Translations under genes and position numbers: made by a program
Shown here: positions 37,432 to 45,303 of the stretch, in pieces
How positions within the stretch are numbered: position 1 is the stretch's first letter
Layout: each line of letters starts with the position of its first letter
The notes under the pieces: generated by a model
Databases searched by the model: none
What the model saw: the letters and a program-made list of their open reading frames with translations, nothing else
Told to the model about the DNA's origin: nothing
Source of the DNA: CAYSGL01 sp964520985
GTDB taxonomy: Bacteria; Pseudomonadota; Alphaproteobacteria; Micavibrionales; Micavibrionaceae
DNA: 45,866 nt
Assembly (NCBI GenBank): GCA_964520985.1
Contig: CAZFPB010000007.1
Coordinates: 1 to 45,866, forward strand
Direction: 5' to 3'

Positions 37432-37878
37432 ATGGCAGAAGGTTTGAATAGGGTGATTTTGCTGGGCAATCTCGGAGCGGATCCGGAATTGCGCATAACG
37501 AACGGCGGCAGCGCAGTCCTGAAACTGCGCCTGGCCACCTCTGAAACGTACCTGGACAAGAACAAGCAGCGCCAGGAACGGACTGAGTGGCATTCCGTCA
37601 TCGTTTGGGGAAAGCGCGCCGAAGCCCTCGGCAAGTTCCTGGGCAAAGGCGATCGGCTGCTCATCGAAGGCTCACTGCGCACGTCCAGCTACGACGACAA
37701 GGAAGGTGTGAAGAAGTACCGCACCGAGGTCATCGCCACGAACGTCGTGCTCAGCGGTGGCGGTAAGGGCGGCGGCTCGAGGTCGGAAGGTGGCGGACAG
37801 GGCGCCAGCAAGTCCCAGGGCTACGACGACTCCGACTATGGCGACGACGGCCAGGACTATTCCGACGTGCCCTTCTGA
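37432..37878 (+). CDS. ssb: single-stranded DNA-binding protein
   Basis: This 148-residue SSB has the standard OB-fold: GLNRVILLGNLGADPELRIT, then SETYLDKNKQRQERTEWHSV with IVWGKRAEALGKFLGKGDRL and FLIEGSLRTSSYDDK-type strands. A Gly/Ser/Asp-rich linker leads to the acidic tip DYSDVPF, close to the DDDIPF tail that recruits replication and repair partners. The gene starts at the ATG at 37432 behind AGGAGACTCAC. It protects ssDNA made by the adjacent nuclease and by replication. Confidence 0.92.
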   Translation: MAEGLNRVILLGNLGADPELRITNGGSAVLKLRLATSETYLDKNKQRQERTEWHSVIVWGKRAEALGKFLGKGDRLLIEGSLRTSSYDDKEGVKKYRTEVIATNVVLSGGGKGGGSRSEGGGQGASKSQGYDDSDYGDDGQDYSDVPF

Positions 37879-37933
37879 CCTGACCCCCATCGCCGTGGCC
37901 CCGGGCGCATACGGGGCATCGCGGGAGGACAGT

Positions 37934-39547
37934 GTGAAAACCAATAGAAGACAACAGCGCCGCGACGAGCAGTTCCGCGAAAAGCAGCGGGGCGCATCGC
38001 TGGCGTTCAAGAAAAAGCGGGAGGAAAAAGTGGCTATCAATATCAACGATAATCTACGTGACCAGCTGCTGCGTTCATTCAATGTGAGTTTTTCAGTCGA
38101 CCCGGTGCCTCGGTTCCGAACGCGTGAAGAGGAGCTGGAAGCGCGACTGCGTGAGGCAAATCAGAAACTCCAAGACCAAGACACGTTCTTGAAGACCATC
38201 ACGGAGGGCGCGCTCGTTATCGGCACGGTCATCTACGTCGATGGAAAGCGCGGCACGGTGGTGAGCGGAGGGAATCTCATTTCCTGCAACATGCCAGACG
38301 GCGCTAAGCCAGGCAGTCGCGTGCGCATCATCCCGAAGACGAGCCAGCCACTGGACGTCATCAAGTCTGACATCGACGTCGGTGAAGTCTGCACGGTCGC
38401 GGCTGTGCACGGCGATGTGATCGAAATCTCAGCCGGCGCCGGCACGCGTTCAATCATGCGCGGCGGCGTAGACGTCGAGCCCGGTGGTCGCGTTGTTGTT
38501 GATCAGTCGATGCACGTCGCGCTTCGTTCGCTTGGTCGCGCCTCGGAAGCGTTTCTGTTCTCCGACGATACGTCCGTGTCCTGGGATGACATCGGTGGAC
38601 TCGAGGAAGCCAAGGAGGCAATCCGCGAAGCTATCGAGTTCCCAATCACCCATGCGGAGCTATATCGCAGCTACGGTCGCGCTCCGTCTCGCGGTGTGCT
38701 GCTCTATGGCCCGCCAGGTTGCGGCAAGACGATGCTGGGCAAAGCGACTGCGACCGCCTTGCAGCGAGCGCACGGTTCCTCAGCTGGCGGCGGCTTCCTG
38801 TACGTGAAGGGCCCGGAGCTCCTGTCCAAGTGGGTGGGCGAAACAGAGTCGACGGTCCGTGGGCTGTTTCAGCAAGCGCGCACCTACAAGGCGCGCACCG
38901 GTCACTCCGCAGTCCTATTCATCGACGAAGCCGAGGCGCTACTCAGTAGCCGCAACGCTGACGGGTTCCGTGGCGGAATCCAGCAGACACTAGTGCCTGC
39001 GTTCCTGGCTGAGATGGATGGGCTTGAGGACTCTGGCGCGTTCGTCATGTTGTCCACGAACCGACCCGACTCGCTGGACTCCGCTGTTACACGTGATGGG
39101 CGCATCGACCGGAAGGTTCACGTAAAGCGCCCAGGTCGCGCCCAGTCGCTGCAGATCTTCGAACTGGCCTTCTCCGGCAAGCTGGCAGCCGTTGATGCTT
39201 CTGACCTGGCGAAGCTAGCATGCGATACGGTCTTCACTGGTCACCACGCTGTTGCGTCGGCCTCGTTCGGTGAAGTGTTGGTTCAGTTGAACCTGCCGGA
39301 CATCATGAGCGGGGCGCTCGCTACCGGCATCGTCAACCGTGCCGTTGACTCGGCCATGCGTCGCGACCGTGCCGCGTCCTGCGAGCCGTCCGGCATCAAA
39401 CCCGAGGATATCCAGGCGGCAATCGTCGCCTCAGCCAAAGAAGCAGCTCACCTCGATTGGCGCGAGGAGATGTTCCAAAAGGCTACTGCGCGCGTTGGTT
39501 CTGCAGCCCTGAACGCTGTGTCGAAGATCCATTCGGAGGCGAACTGA
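37934..39547 (+). CDS. ARC/Mpa-like AAA+ ATPase with coiled coil and OB domains
   Basis: This 537-residue protein starts with GTG at 37934 behind GGGAGGACA. It has the architecture of proteasomal ATPases ARC/Mpa: a basic N-terminus, coiled coil (residues 63-88), two OB-like domains (about 92-145 and 148-200), then the AAA+ domain with Walker A GPPGCGKT (259-266), aromatic pore loop KWVGE (299-303), Walker B VLFIDE (327-332) and second region of homology STNRPDSLDSAVTRDGRIDR (374-393). Unlike Mpa or PAN, the C-terminus (SKIHSEAN) lacks a HbYX docking motif. A role in unfolding or remodelling proteins during infection is likely. Confidence 0.75.
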   Translation: MKTNRRQQRRDEQFREKQRGASLAFKKKREEKVAININDNLRDQLLRSFNVSFSVDPVPRFRTREEELEARLREANQKLQDQDTFLKTITEGALVIGTVIYVDGKRGTVVSGGNLISCNMPDGAKPGSRVRIIPKTSQPLDVIKSDIDVGEVCTVAAVHGDVIEISAGAGTRSIMRGGVDVEPGGRVVVDQSMHVALRSLGRASEAFLFSDDTSVSWDDIGGLEEAKEAIREAIEFPITHAELYRSYGRAPSRGVLLYGPPGCGKTMLGKATATALQRAHGSSAGGGFLYVKGPELLSKWVGETESTVRGLFQQARTYKARTGHSAVLFIDEAEALLSSRNADGFRGGIQQTLVPAFLAEMDGLEDSGAFVMLSTNRPDSLDSAVTRDGRIDRKVHVKRPGRAQSLQIFELAFSGKLAAVDASDLAKLACDTVFTGHHAVASASFGEVLVQLNLPDIMSGALATGIVNRAVDSAMRRDRAASCEPSGIKPEDIQAAIVASAKEAAHLDWREEMFQKATARVGSAALNAVSKIHSEAN

Positions 39548-39548
39548 A

Positions 39549-39749
39549 ATGCAACAGCGCGCCAAGTGGCAGCCGCCGGTTCTGCCGTCGGACCAGCCGG
39601 AAATCGAAGACATGTCCGACCTGCTGCCGAGTATCGAAAGTTCGATCTCTTCCAGCGCTTCACTGCTGCAACACGAGTCAATCGAAACCCCCGGTCAGGA
39701 ATTGCGCTGCGGCATCTGCGGCAAACCTTGGCCATGCGGAGGGTGGTGA
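39549..39749 (+). CDS. 66-residue acidic protein with C-terminal cysteine knuckle
   Basis: The ATG at 39549 is one base after the ATPase stop and is followed by the next start at 39751, so it is coupled to both. Most of the protein looks disordered and acidic (SDQPEIEDMSDLLPSIESSI SSSASLLQHESIETPGQE), and it ends with RCGICGKPWPCGGW, a zinc-knuckle-like cluster. The size and adjacency recall adaptors or tags of proteasomal ATPases, but it lacks the terminal Gln/Glu of Pup. Confidence 0.5.
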   Translation: MQQRAKWQPPVLPSDQPEIEDMSDLLPSIESSISSSASLLQHESIETPGQELRCGICGKPWPCGGW

Positions 39750-39750
39750 A

Positions 39751-40197
39751 ATGGGGGCCATCAGAGACCTACGCGGACAACCCTTCGACCTGCTCGTCGT
39801 CGAAACACTGGCCGGCACCAGCAACGGACGCGCGGAATGGAACTGCGTTTGCGAGTGCGGCGAACGCGTTGTCCGTGGCACCGATGTACTGCGCCAGAAC
39901 GAGCGTCGCGGACGGAAAAACGGCTGCGACACGTGTGTGCCTCACCAACCGCTTCACCCAACGGAAGAGCAGAAACGCGAGGCCAAGCGCATCCGGAATG
40001 CAAAGTACCGGGCGAAGATGGTTGGCCAGAAGCTACCGCCGGAACCGCGCCAGAAAGTGAAGCCGGCGCCGAAGCTGAAGGTTGTGCGGGTCTACTTCAT
40101 CGGCAGCGCACCGGTCGCAGAGGTGAAGAACGACGGCCACGCGAAGTGGCTCCGTGGCGCGTTTCCTGGTGGAGAAGTGAGAGAGGTAGCGGCGTGA
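39751..40197 (+). CDS. zinc-ribbon protein of the DLTGQxFG family
   Basis: The start is the ATG at 39751, two bases after the stop. The N-terminus (DLRGQPFDLLVVETLAGTSN) with WNCVCECGERVVRGTDVLRQ and CDTCVPHQ is the same family as the leftward protein at 21978-22382. Here the second half is a long Lys/Arg-rich helix (EEQKREAKRIRNAKYRAKMV) and a basic Pro-rich strand region (KPAPKLKVVRVYFIGSAPVA). The Cys-rich part may bind DNA next to HNH-type or repair enzymes; no nuclease residues are seen. Confidence 0.58.
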   Translation: MGAIRDLRGQPFDLLVVETLAGTSNGRAEWNCVCECGERVVRGTDVLRQNERRGRKNGCDTCVPHQPLHPTEEQKREAKRIRNAKYRAKMVGQKLPPEPRQKVKPAPKLKVVRVYFIGSAPVAEVKNDGHAKWLRGAFPGGEVREVAA

Positions 40198-40487
40198 TGC
40201 GCGTCCGTGACTACCTACACGAACGGCTTACGCGCCTCCTCGGGCTCGACCAGGAACTCGCCACACTCCGCGCCGCAGTCCGTGGCGATCACCCGAGCGA
40301 AATCCCTGACCTGGCGACGATGCGCAACGTGGTCGCGCGCCTGTTCCCGGCGTGGACGTGGGTGACGATTCGCGTGGTCGGGCCGGGTGCGGCTGAGGTC
40401 CTGGTGTGGAAGCCGCGGGTGATTGAGGGCGGGGACAAGATTGGCAAGCGCGAGGCGACTCGCGGGGAGAAGAAGAATGGGACGTGA
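40197..40487 (+). CDS. 96-residue protein of unknown function
   Basis: The ATG at 40197 overlaps the previous stop. The N-terminal half is helical (RDYLHERLTRLLGLDQELAT, then LRAAVRG), the second half beta-rich (AWTWVTIRVVGPGAAEVLVW) with a basic tail (KIGKREATRGEKKNGT) whose DNA contains the repeated ribosome-site cassette. No cysteine pairs or membrane helix. No family recognised. Confidence 0.48.
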   Translation: MRVRDYLHERLTRLLGLDQELATLRAAVRGDHPSEIPDLATMRNVVARLFPAWTWVTIRVVGPGAAEVLVWKPRVIEGGDKIGKREATRGEKKNGT

Positions 40488-40965
40488 ACTGAGAAGAGTG
40501 GCCGCCGATTGGCAGCATCCGAAAGACGAGCGCACAGGTCGCTATGTCCCGAAGTTCGACGGGAGTTATCAGAAAGCAGCCGCGGATTGGCACGCAGGTT
40601 ACGCGGCGTTCAAGCCTGACGACATCTGCAAGCACTACTGGGAGTACGCGAACACTCCGGACGAGGACGGGTACATGTACTACGCGCCGCCCGATCCGGA
40701 GACACTGACGCATTTCCAGATGTACGAAACCACGTCTGAGGGCACGCCGATTAGCCCTGTATTTGCCAGTGTCGAGGAGTTGGCGCGTTGGCTAGCTGAC
40801 ACTGGGGCAAGCGCGTTTGGTCGCATGACCGCGACCTACGAGGAGTGGCTCGCCACCTGCAAACGCGGCTGGGCAATGTCGGCGGCTATTGGCCCAAACG
40901 GCCTAACAAGCGGCGTCGCTGCTCTGAGTGAGAAGTGATGAACAGCGGGGCGACTCGCGGGGAGA
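40454..40965 (+). repeat. duplicated 17-bp ribosome-site cassette
   Basis: GGCGACTCGCGGGGAGA occurs at 40454-40470 and again at 40949-40965, each time placing GGGGAGA just upstream of an ATG (40477 and 40973). The repeated junction brackets the gene at 40477-40938, as if this gene had been inserted or duplicated as a unit. The pattern is similar to the 17500/17937 junction repeat on the other strand. Confidence 0.6.
40477..40938 (+). CDS. 153-residue protein of unknown function
   Basis: The gene starts at the ATG at 40477, inside the end of the previous gene by 11 bases. It begins MGRELRRVAADWQHPKDERT with GRYVPKFDGSYQKAAADWHA, and has Trp/Tyr-rich segments (CKHYWEYANTPDEDGYMYYA) and HFQMYETTSEGTPISPVFAS. 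A helical end includes ATYEEWLATCKRGWAMSAAI. The HPxxxRTGRYVP...WHxG opening resembles recurring phage proteins of unknown role. Confidence 0.5.
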   Translation: MGRELRRVAADWQHPKDERTGRYVPKFDGSYQKAAADWHAGYAAFKPDDICKHYWEYANTPDEDGYMYYAPPDPETLTHFQMYETTSEGTPISPVFASVEELARWLADTGASAFGRMTATYEEWLATCKRGWAMSAAIGPNGLTSGVAALSEK

Positions 40966-40972
40966 TGAGAAG

Positions 40973-41449
40973 ATGACGAACGAAGCGGAGCAAGAGAACC
41001 AACTGCGAACCGAGTGGAATACGGAGGCACGGGCGCAAACCCTGGAAACGCTGCCGGGGTTCCTATCCAAGCTGGCTGAGCGCGAACACGACTATGGCAC
41101 TATCTGCCTAGCGGTCACAGCTGCTGCGGTTGGTGCGGCGAGTGCAATGGACCGGTCCCCGCGTGGCGGAATCACCGGGTTCCAGGCCTCGATCATCTTC
41201 TGGGAGTTCTTCCGCGCTTGGATGCAGGAAGAGGGGCCGGTGAGTCTGCGCCGATGGGAGCACATGCTCTTTCCGCAGTACGCAGACAGGTTTGAGAAGA
41301 CGATCCCGCGTGAGACTTGGGAATGGCTACAGGCTGAAGCTCGGAAGCGCATCGACAGGCGGACCCAGATGCACCCGGACGTGAAGCTGCACATGGCGGA
41401 CATCGCTGCTGGGTTTGTTCCTTTTGGATACGAGGTGTCCCATGACTGA
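40973..41449 (+). CDS. 158-residue conserved phage protein
   Basis: The gene starts at the ATG at 40973 behind GGGGAGATGAGA. It has HDYGTICLAVTAAAVGAASA with MDRSPRGGITGFQASIIFWE FFRAWM, then YADRFEKTIPRETWEWLQAE and a final HPDVKLHMADIAAGFVPFGY. This set of blocks recurs in many phage proteins of unknown function. The Ala/Gly-rich stretch is only moderately hydrophobic, so a membrane helix is not certain. No catalytic residues stand out. Confidence 0.6.
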   Translation: MTNEAEQENQLRTEWNTEARAQTLETLPGFLSKLAEREHDYGTICLAVTAAAVGAASAMDRSPRGGITGFQASIIFWEFFRAWMQEEGPVSLRRWEHMLFPQYADRFEKTIPRETWEWLQAEARKRIDRRTQMHPDVKLHMADIAAGFVPFGYEVSHD

Positions 41450-41804
41450 CACCAAGCCGACCCTCGCTATCTGGTGGCTTGCCCCGGGCGACTTCGAAAC
41501 CATCGATGCCTTTGGCGATCTGCCAACGTGGCTCCCTGCGTACGTTACCGAAGAGTACCGGTCGGCGCGTGGTCGCAATGGTCGCGGTCGCTTGTGGGTG
41601 CCAAAGAAACTCACCCATCTGCTCCCGCCAGGCGGCGGTGTTGCTGGGCAGAGCTTTGGATCTGCGATCGGTTGCGCATGTGGCAAACGCGCTGGAGTCG
41701 TTGTCGAGGCGCACGTTGTGCGGAAGCTCATGAATCTCCCAGGGCTCGTCACCAATTTTTACCTCCAACGATGGGACTCCTACGCATGACTGACACCAAG
41801 CCGA
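41441..41804 (+). repeat. 20-bp direct repeat at two adjacent gene starts
   Basis: CATGACTGACACCAAGCCGA occurs at 41441-41460 and at 41785-41804, in each case at a start codon, so both genes begin MTDTKP. The two copies are 344 bases apart and bracket the whole 41442-41789 gene. The identical start cassette suggests gene insertion or duplication with a shared 5' end. Confidence 0.65.
41442..41789 (+). CDS. 115-residue protein of unknown function
   Basis: The ATG at 41442 overlaps the previous gene by eight bases. After the MTDTKP start comes LAIWWLAPGDFETIDAFGDL PTWLPAYVTEEYRSARGRNG, a beta-rich part (GRLWVPKKLTHLLPPGGGVA) and a C-terminal region with CACGKRAGVVVEAHVVRKLM. The CACGK pair is isolated. 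Neither family nor function is recognised. Confidence 0.48.
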   Translation: MTDTKPTLAIWWLAPGDFETIDAFGDLPTWLPAYVTEEYRSARGRNGRGRLWVPKKLTHLLPPGGGVAGQSFGSAIGCACGKRAGVVVEAHVVRKLMNLPGLVTNFYLQRWDSYA

Positions 41805-44191
41805 TGCCGAGCAGCTGGAAGCGCGAATGGAAGAAAGAGAACCCACGCAATCTTTATGCGACGGATTGGGAATGGGAACTGGACTGCCAAGACGCATTCC
41901 TCGACGCCAACGCCCACATCTTCACCCTCGCGCCCTCTCCGGCCACTGACGGGGACACCCGCCGCGTTCTGCCCTGGCCCGAAGCTGGCGGCCCGAACGA
42001 ATGCCCGCACGGCTACGCAAAAGGGCTGCGGTGCCCCGGTTGCGAATCTGCCTCCGCCCCCACCGACGCAATCGACGCGAAGGGGACGGGGGATACCGTG
42101 ATCATGGTGTCGCGTGCCAGCGAAGTCTCCACCGCGGAACTAACGCCGGAAGAAGTGGCGTTGGCGCACACTGAGAAAGTCATCCGCGTGGAACCGAACG
42201 GCTATGGCTATGTGCCGCGCGAATGGTTTTGGGAACTTCGACCGCCGAAGGAAGAGGGCGAGGAAGGGGCCGGGGACCCGCTGGGGATGCTGCGTGTCCT
42301 TCGGATGGTGCTCGATGGCACCGACCAAGCCGACGACTTGTGTAGCATCGAGGCTGCCCTGGAGTTTGAGCGGGAGTGTTGCGTCAGGCTCGTGAATCGC
42401 TGGCAAGGTGCCCTCGCCGCCGAGAAGCGCGCGCACGAATCCACTTGCGCTCAGTTCACCCAGCTTCAGGACGACTTTGAGGAGGAGCGACGCGCGCATG
42501 CGGGGACGAAGGAGCTGCTGCGGATTGCCCGAAATGAACCGGCTACTCAAGCCCTGACCAAGAAGTTCGAGGCCCTTGTTGCTGACCGCGACGCCACCAT
42601 CGCCGACCTCCGCGAGAAGCTGAAGGAGGCGGAGGAACGGGCGCGACTGGCGGACGAATCGTTCGAAGTTTCTTTGCGAGAAATTGACCTGCATCGCCAG
42701 CAGCGCGAGGTGGCAGAGGCACTGCAGCGCCAGGCCGTCGACGCGCTAGGTGCCATCTGCATGACTCTTGGCGCGGACATGAACACTCAAGCGCCACTGA
42801 CCGGGGTTGCGCTTGCCGTTGTCGCCACCATCCGCGCCACCTGCTCAACCCTGGAATCCGAACGGGACAACTTCAGGCAGCTGGCAGACGAGCGCTTCGC
42901 TGAGATTGAGCGCGCCCGGGAGATTCGTGACGGGCTGGTCGTGCGTGCCGAACGGGCAGAACATGGCCTGTTTGCCGCACGAGAGAGGCTTCGGGAGACC
43001 ATTGCCAAACGGGACGAGGCGCTGGCGAAGTCCGAGGGGTTGGAGATTGCCGCAAGGCTCGACGGCTACGTCAAGAACGACACGACGTGGTTCGATGTTC
43101 ATAGTGCTCTACGACGTGTCGTGACGACGGAGCTTGACTGTGACGCGTCCGCCGACGTGCACGCCATGCGAGAGGCTTTCCAGCGCCTCCGCTCCACCTC
43201 GAGCGACGGGCTGCGTGATGCCGTCGTGGGTTTGGCGGAGTCATACGAAGCCGACCAGGGGTGCAACACGAAGGCCTACCACGTGGCAAAGGCCATTCGC
43301 TCTCTCCTCGCAAAACACCCCGCGCCGTCGTCTTCGGCCGAGCCGGTTGGGTTGCGGGATGCGATATCGCGTTTCGCGAAAGAGCTGCGGACACACGAAG
43401 AGTGGTCGTGTTGCGCAGCTGCCGGGGAGCACTTGGAGTCGCTTCTCTCCAACCGCCCCGCAAACCCGACCGCCGAAAAGGGCGAGGGGGAGGCAGCGGA
43501 AACCGGGCACACGAGCGGAGGCGACACAACGCTGCAAAGGAAGTGGCTTACCGACGCTGGTTGGCTTGCCGCGTGTGTAGTGGACACGGTTGGCCCGCTC
43601 CCCGTAAAGGCGAAGAACAAGGCTCTTTGGTTACTGGAAAACCGTGATTTGTTGCTGGCGACTCACCCCGCGCCGTTAGCAGAGGTGAACGGCGTGAGCG
43701 CGGCAGCATGGGAGTTCGCAGCAAAGCAAGCTGATGACATGGCGGCTCAGCTCCAGGCCCGCATCGACGAGCTGAACGACGGCTGGGAGCGGATTGTGTG
43801 CCGCGAGGTGGCGAACGCTGCCGCGCTGCGGGTTCGCATCGACAAGGCGGCGGGGATTCTTGGCTACGAGCGTCGTCCTTCGAAACTGGTCGAGCAAGCC
43901 ATTACCGCCCTCACGTCCACGGAAGCGGGCGAGGAGAGCGCGGAGATTCCAGGAGTGGAGTGGGATATGTTCGACGCCAACGTGGCCCGCATAGTCGACG
44001 GTCCGCCGGGAGCGCTTGGGATGCGCGCATGCGTAGATGGACTGGAACTGCACACGCGCCACGGGAAGCTCCTCACCCGCGAACAAGTCCGCCAAACGCT
44101 CATCCCGCTACTCCGGCGCTTCGACCTCACAGGCAAGCTAACGGCGTCGACCGAGAGCGCGGAAGCAGGCAAGGGCAAGGGGTCACTATGA
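41786..44191 (+). CDS. 801-residue coiled-coil protein
   Basis: The ATG at 41786 overlaps the previous stop. The N-terminal part has a CPHG-CPGC cysteine group (residues 73-86), an acidic region and then a coiled coil around residues 180-310 (AEKRAHESTCAQFTQLQDDF, DRDATIADLREKLKEAEERA). More helical segments follow at 350-420. The motif HPAP recurs at 511 and 627. The C-terminal 70 residues (LLTREQVRQTLIPLLRRFDL with TGKLTAST) are related to the next gene product. It is by far the longest early-region protein and may be a scaffold or SMC-like structural protein. Confidence 0.55.
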   Translation: MTDTKPMPSSWKREWKKENPRNLYATDWEWELDCQDAFLDANAHIFTLAPSPATDGDTRRVLPWPEAGGPNECPHGYAKGLRCPGCESASAPTDAIDAKGTGDTVIMVSRASEVSTAELTPEEVALAHTEKVIRVEPNGYGYVPREWFWELRPPKEEGEEGAGDPLGMLRVLRMVLDGTDQADDLCSIEAALEFERECCVRLVNRWQGALAAEKRAHESTCAQFTQLQDDFEEERRAHAGTKELLRIARNEPATQALTKKFEALVADRDATIADLREKLKEAEERARLADESFEVSLREIDLHRQQREVAEALQRQAVDALGAICMTLGADMNTQAPLTGVALAVVATIRATCSTLESERDNFRQLADERFAEIERAREIRDGLVVRAERAEHGLFAARERLRETIAKRDEALAKSEGLEIAARLDGYVKNDTTWFDVHSALRRVVTTELDCDASADVHAMREAFQRLRSTSSDGLRDAVVGLAESYEADQGCNTKAYHVAKAIRSLLAKHPAPSSSAEPVGLRDAISRFAKELRTHEEWSCCAAAGEHLESLLSNRPANPTAEKGEGEAAETGHTSGGDTTLQRKWLTDAGWLAACVVDTVGPLPVKAKNKALWLLENRDLLLATHPAPLAEVNGVSAAAWEFAAKQADDMAAQLQARIDELNDGWERIVCREVANAAALRVRIDKAAGILGYERRPSKLVEQAITALTSTEAGEESAEIPGVEWDMFDANVARIVDGPPGALGMRACVDGLELHTRHGKLLTREQVRQTLIPLLRRFDLTGKLTASTESAEAGKGKGSL

Positions 44192-44526
44192 AGGGCATCA
44201 CCGACTACGAGCGCGCGCACTCTGACAACAGCACGGAGCCTACCGGTGTTGATTGGGATGAGTACGGGCGCGCAACGTTCACGTCTGCGAAAGGGTGCCG
44301 CATCACAGTTGCCGCTTACCCAGACGAACAACCAGCGTGGCGCAAGTACAGGGAAGGGCTCCAGCTGTCCGTGGACTTCGGGGCTAACTCTGCCAGCGGG
44401 TTCTCTCGCGAACAGGTCAGAGACGTACTGATCCCGCTCCTCCAACGCTTCGCCCACACCGGCAAGCTCACGGCATCAACCCCGGCAGACACTACCGAGT
44501 CGCGGGAGGGGCAAGGCAATGGCTGA
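44188..44526 (+). CDS. 112-residue protein, paralogous to the coiled-coil protein C-terminus
   Basis: The ATG at 44188 overlaps the stop of the coiled-coil gene (ATGA). The protein contains VDWDEYGRATFTSAKGCRIT VAAYPDEQPAW, then SGFSREQVRDVLIPLLQRFA HTGKLTAST, nearly the same as the end of the 801-residue protein. The shared module suggests duplication. It has no membrane helix or cysteine pair. The two proteins may bind the same partner. Confidence 0.55.
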   Translation: MKGITDYERAHSDNSTEPTGVDWDEYGRATFTSAKGCRITVAAYPDEQPAWRKYREGLQLSVDFGANSASGFSREQVRDVLIPLLQRFAHTGKLTASTPADTTESREGQGNG

Positions 44527-44953
44527 GTGGCCGAAGAAGCACCTCGAACAACGATGGGCGGCGTACATCGGTCGGCGGGCGCGCCACTGCAAGACCGGGC
44601 GGACTGGGGAGATTATTGCGGTTACAGGTGACACTGATGCGCCTGATGGTCTAGGTGCGGTCGTTACGTTGCGAGACGACTCGGGCGAGTTTGTTGAGCG
44701 CTCGCGACTTCTGGCGCTCGTTCACAAGGGCGCTCCGCGCGAGCCGGCTATCGCGCATCGTGAGTTCCGTCGTCGCGCGCGTGAGTGGTTTCAGTACGCG
44801 CAGGCGTTGCAGGAGGCGCGGTCCTACCCGATCGCCACGTTGCACGTGTTGGCCATTGAGTTTCGCGCGGCCGGCAAGACACGTGCCGCAGGTTTGCTCG
44901 ACGCTGTGCGCGCTGGGCTCACGGCATCGGGCGAGAAGGGCGGTGGGGTGTGA
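44519..44953 (+). CDS. 144-residue protein with SH3-like barrel
   Basis: The ATG at 44519 overlaps the previous gene by eight bases. It opens with a helix (KKHLEQRWAAYIGRRARHCK), then beta strands (TGEIIAVTGDTDAPDGLGAV VTLRDDSGEFVERSRLLALV) that look like a small SH3/KOW-type barrel, and a helical C-terminal half (FRRRAREWFQYAQALQEARS). Tail basic to Gly-rich. The barrel resembles that at 35124-35459 only in general layout. Function unknown. Confidence 0.5.
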   Translation: MAEWPKKHLEQRWAAYIGRRARHCKTGRTGEIIAVTGDTDAPDGLGAVVTLRDDSGEFVERSRLLALVHKGAPREPAIAHREFRRRAREWFQYAQALQEARSYPIATLHVLAIEFRAAGKTRAAGLLDAVRAGLTASGEKGGGV

Positions 44954-45303
44954 GCGAGCCAACCATCATCACGGTCCGCGCTGCCGATGTGCGCCCGTAC
45001 CTCCATGGCGTCTGGTGCCAGCTCGGTGAGCGAAAACTCGCTATCGAGGTCTGCCACAAGCGCTGGGGCGAAAACGGCCAAGTCATCCTCGGGCTCGATA
45101 CGCACCATGTGATCGGCGTCGGAGCAGACGAACCGATCGAAGTTGTCGAGCTTTCACCATCGCGATGCGGCGGCAGCTTCCGCGAGACCATCGACACGAA
45201 GGAGGCGCAGTTTCAGCAGAACCGGCCACTCGTCGAGTCGTGCACCAGTGGGGCACCGCGAGAGGCTACGTGCACCACCCCAGCAGGAGGGACGCAGACG
45301 TGA
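44950..45303 (+). CDS. 117-residue protein of unknown function
   Basis: The GTG at 44950 overlaps the previous stop (GTGA). The sequence is beta-rich in the first 80 residues (TIITVRAADVRPYLHGVWCQ LGERKLAIEVCHKRWGENGQ, then VILGLDTHHVIGVGADEPIE) and less ordered later (ESCTSGAPREATCTTPAGGT). Single cysteines only. No recognisable domain. It is coupled on both sides. Confidence 0.45.
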   Translation: MSEPTIITVRAADVRPYLHGVWCQLGERKLAIEVCHKRWGENGQVILGLDTHHVIGVGADEPIEVVELSPSRCGGSFRETIDTKEAQFQQNRPLVESCTSGAPREATCTTPAGGTQT

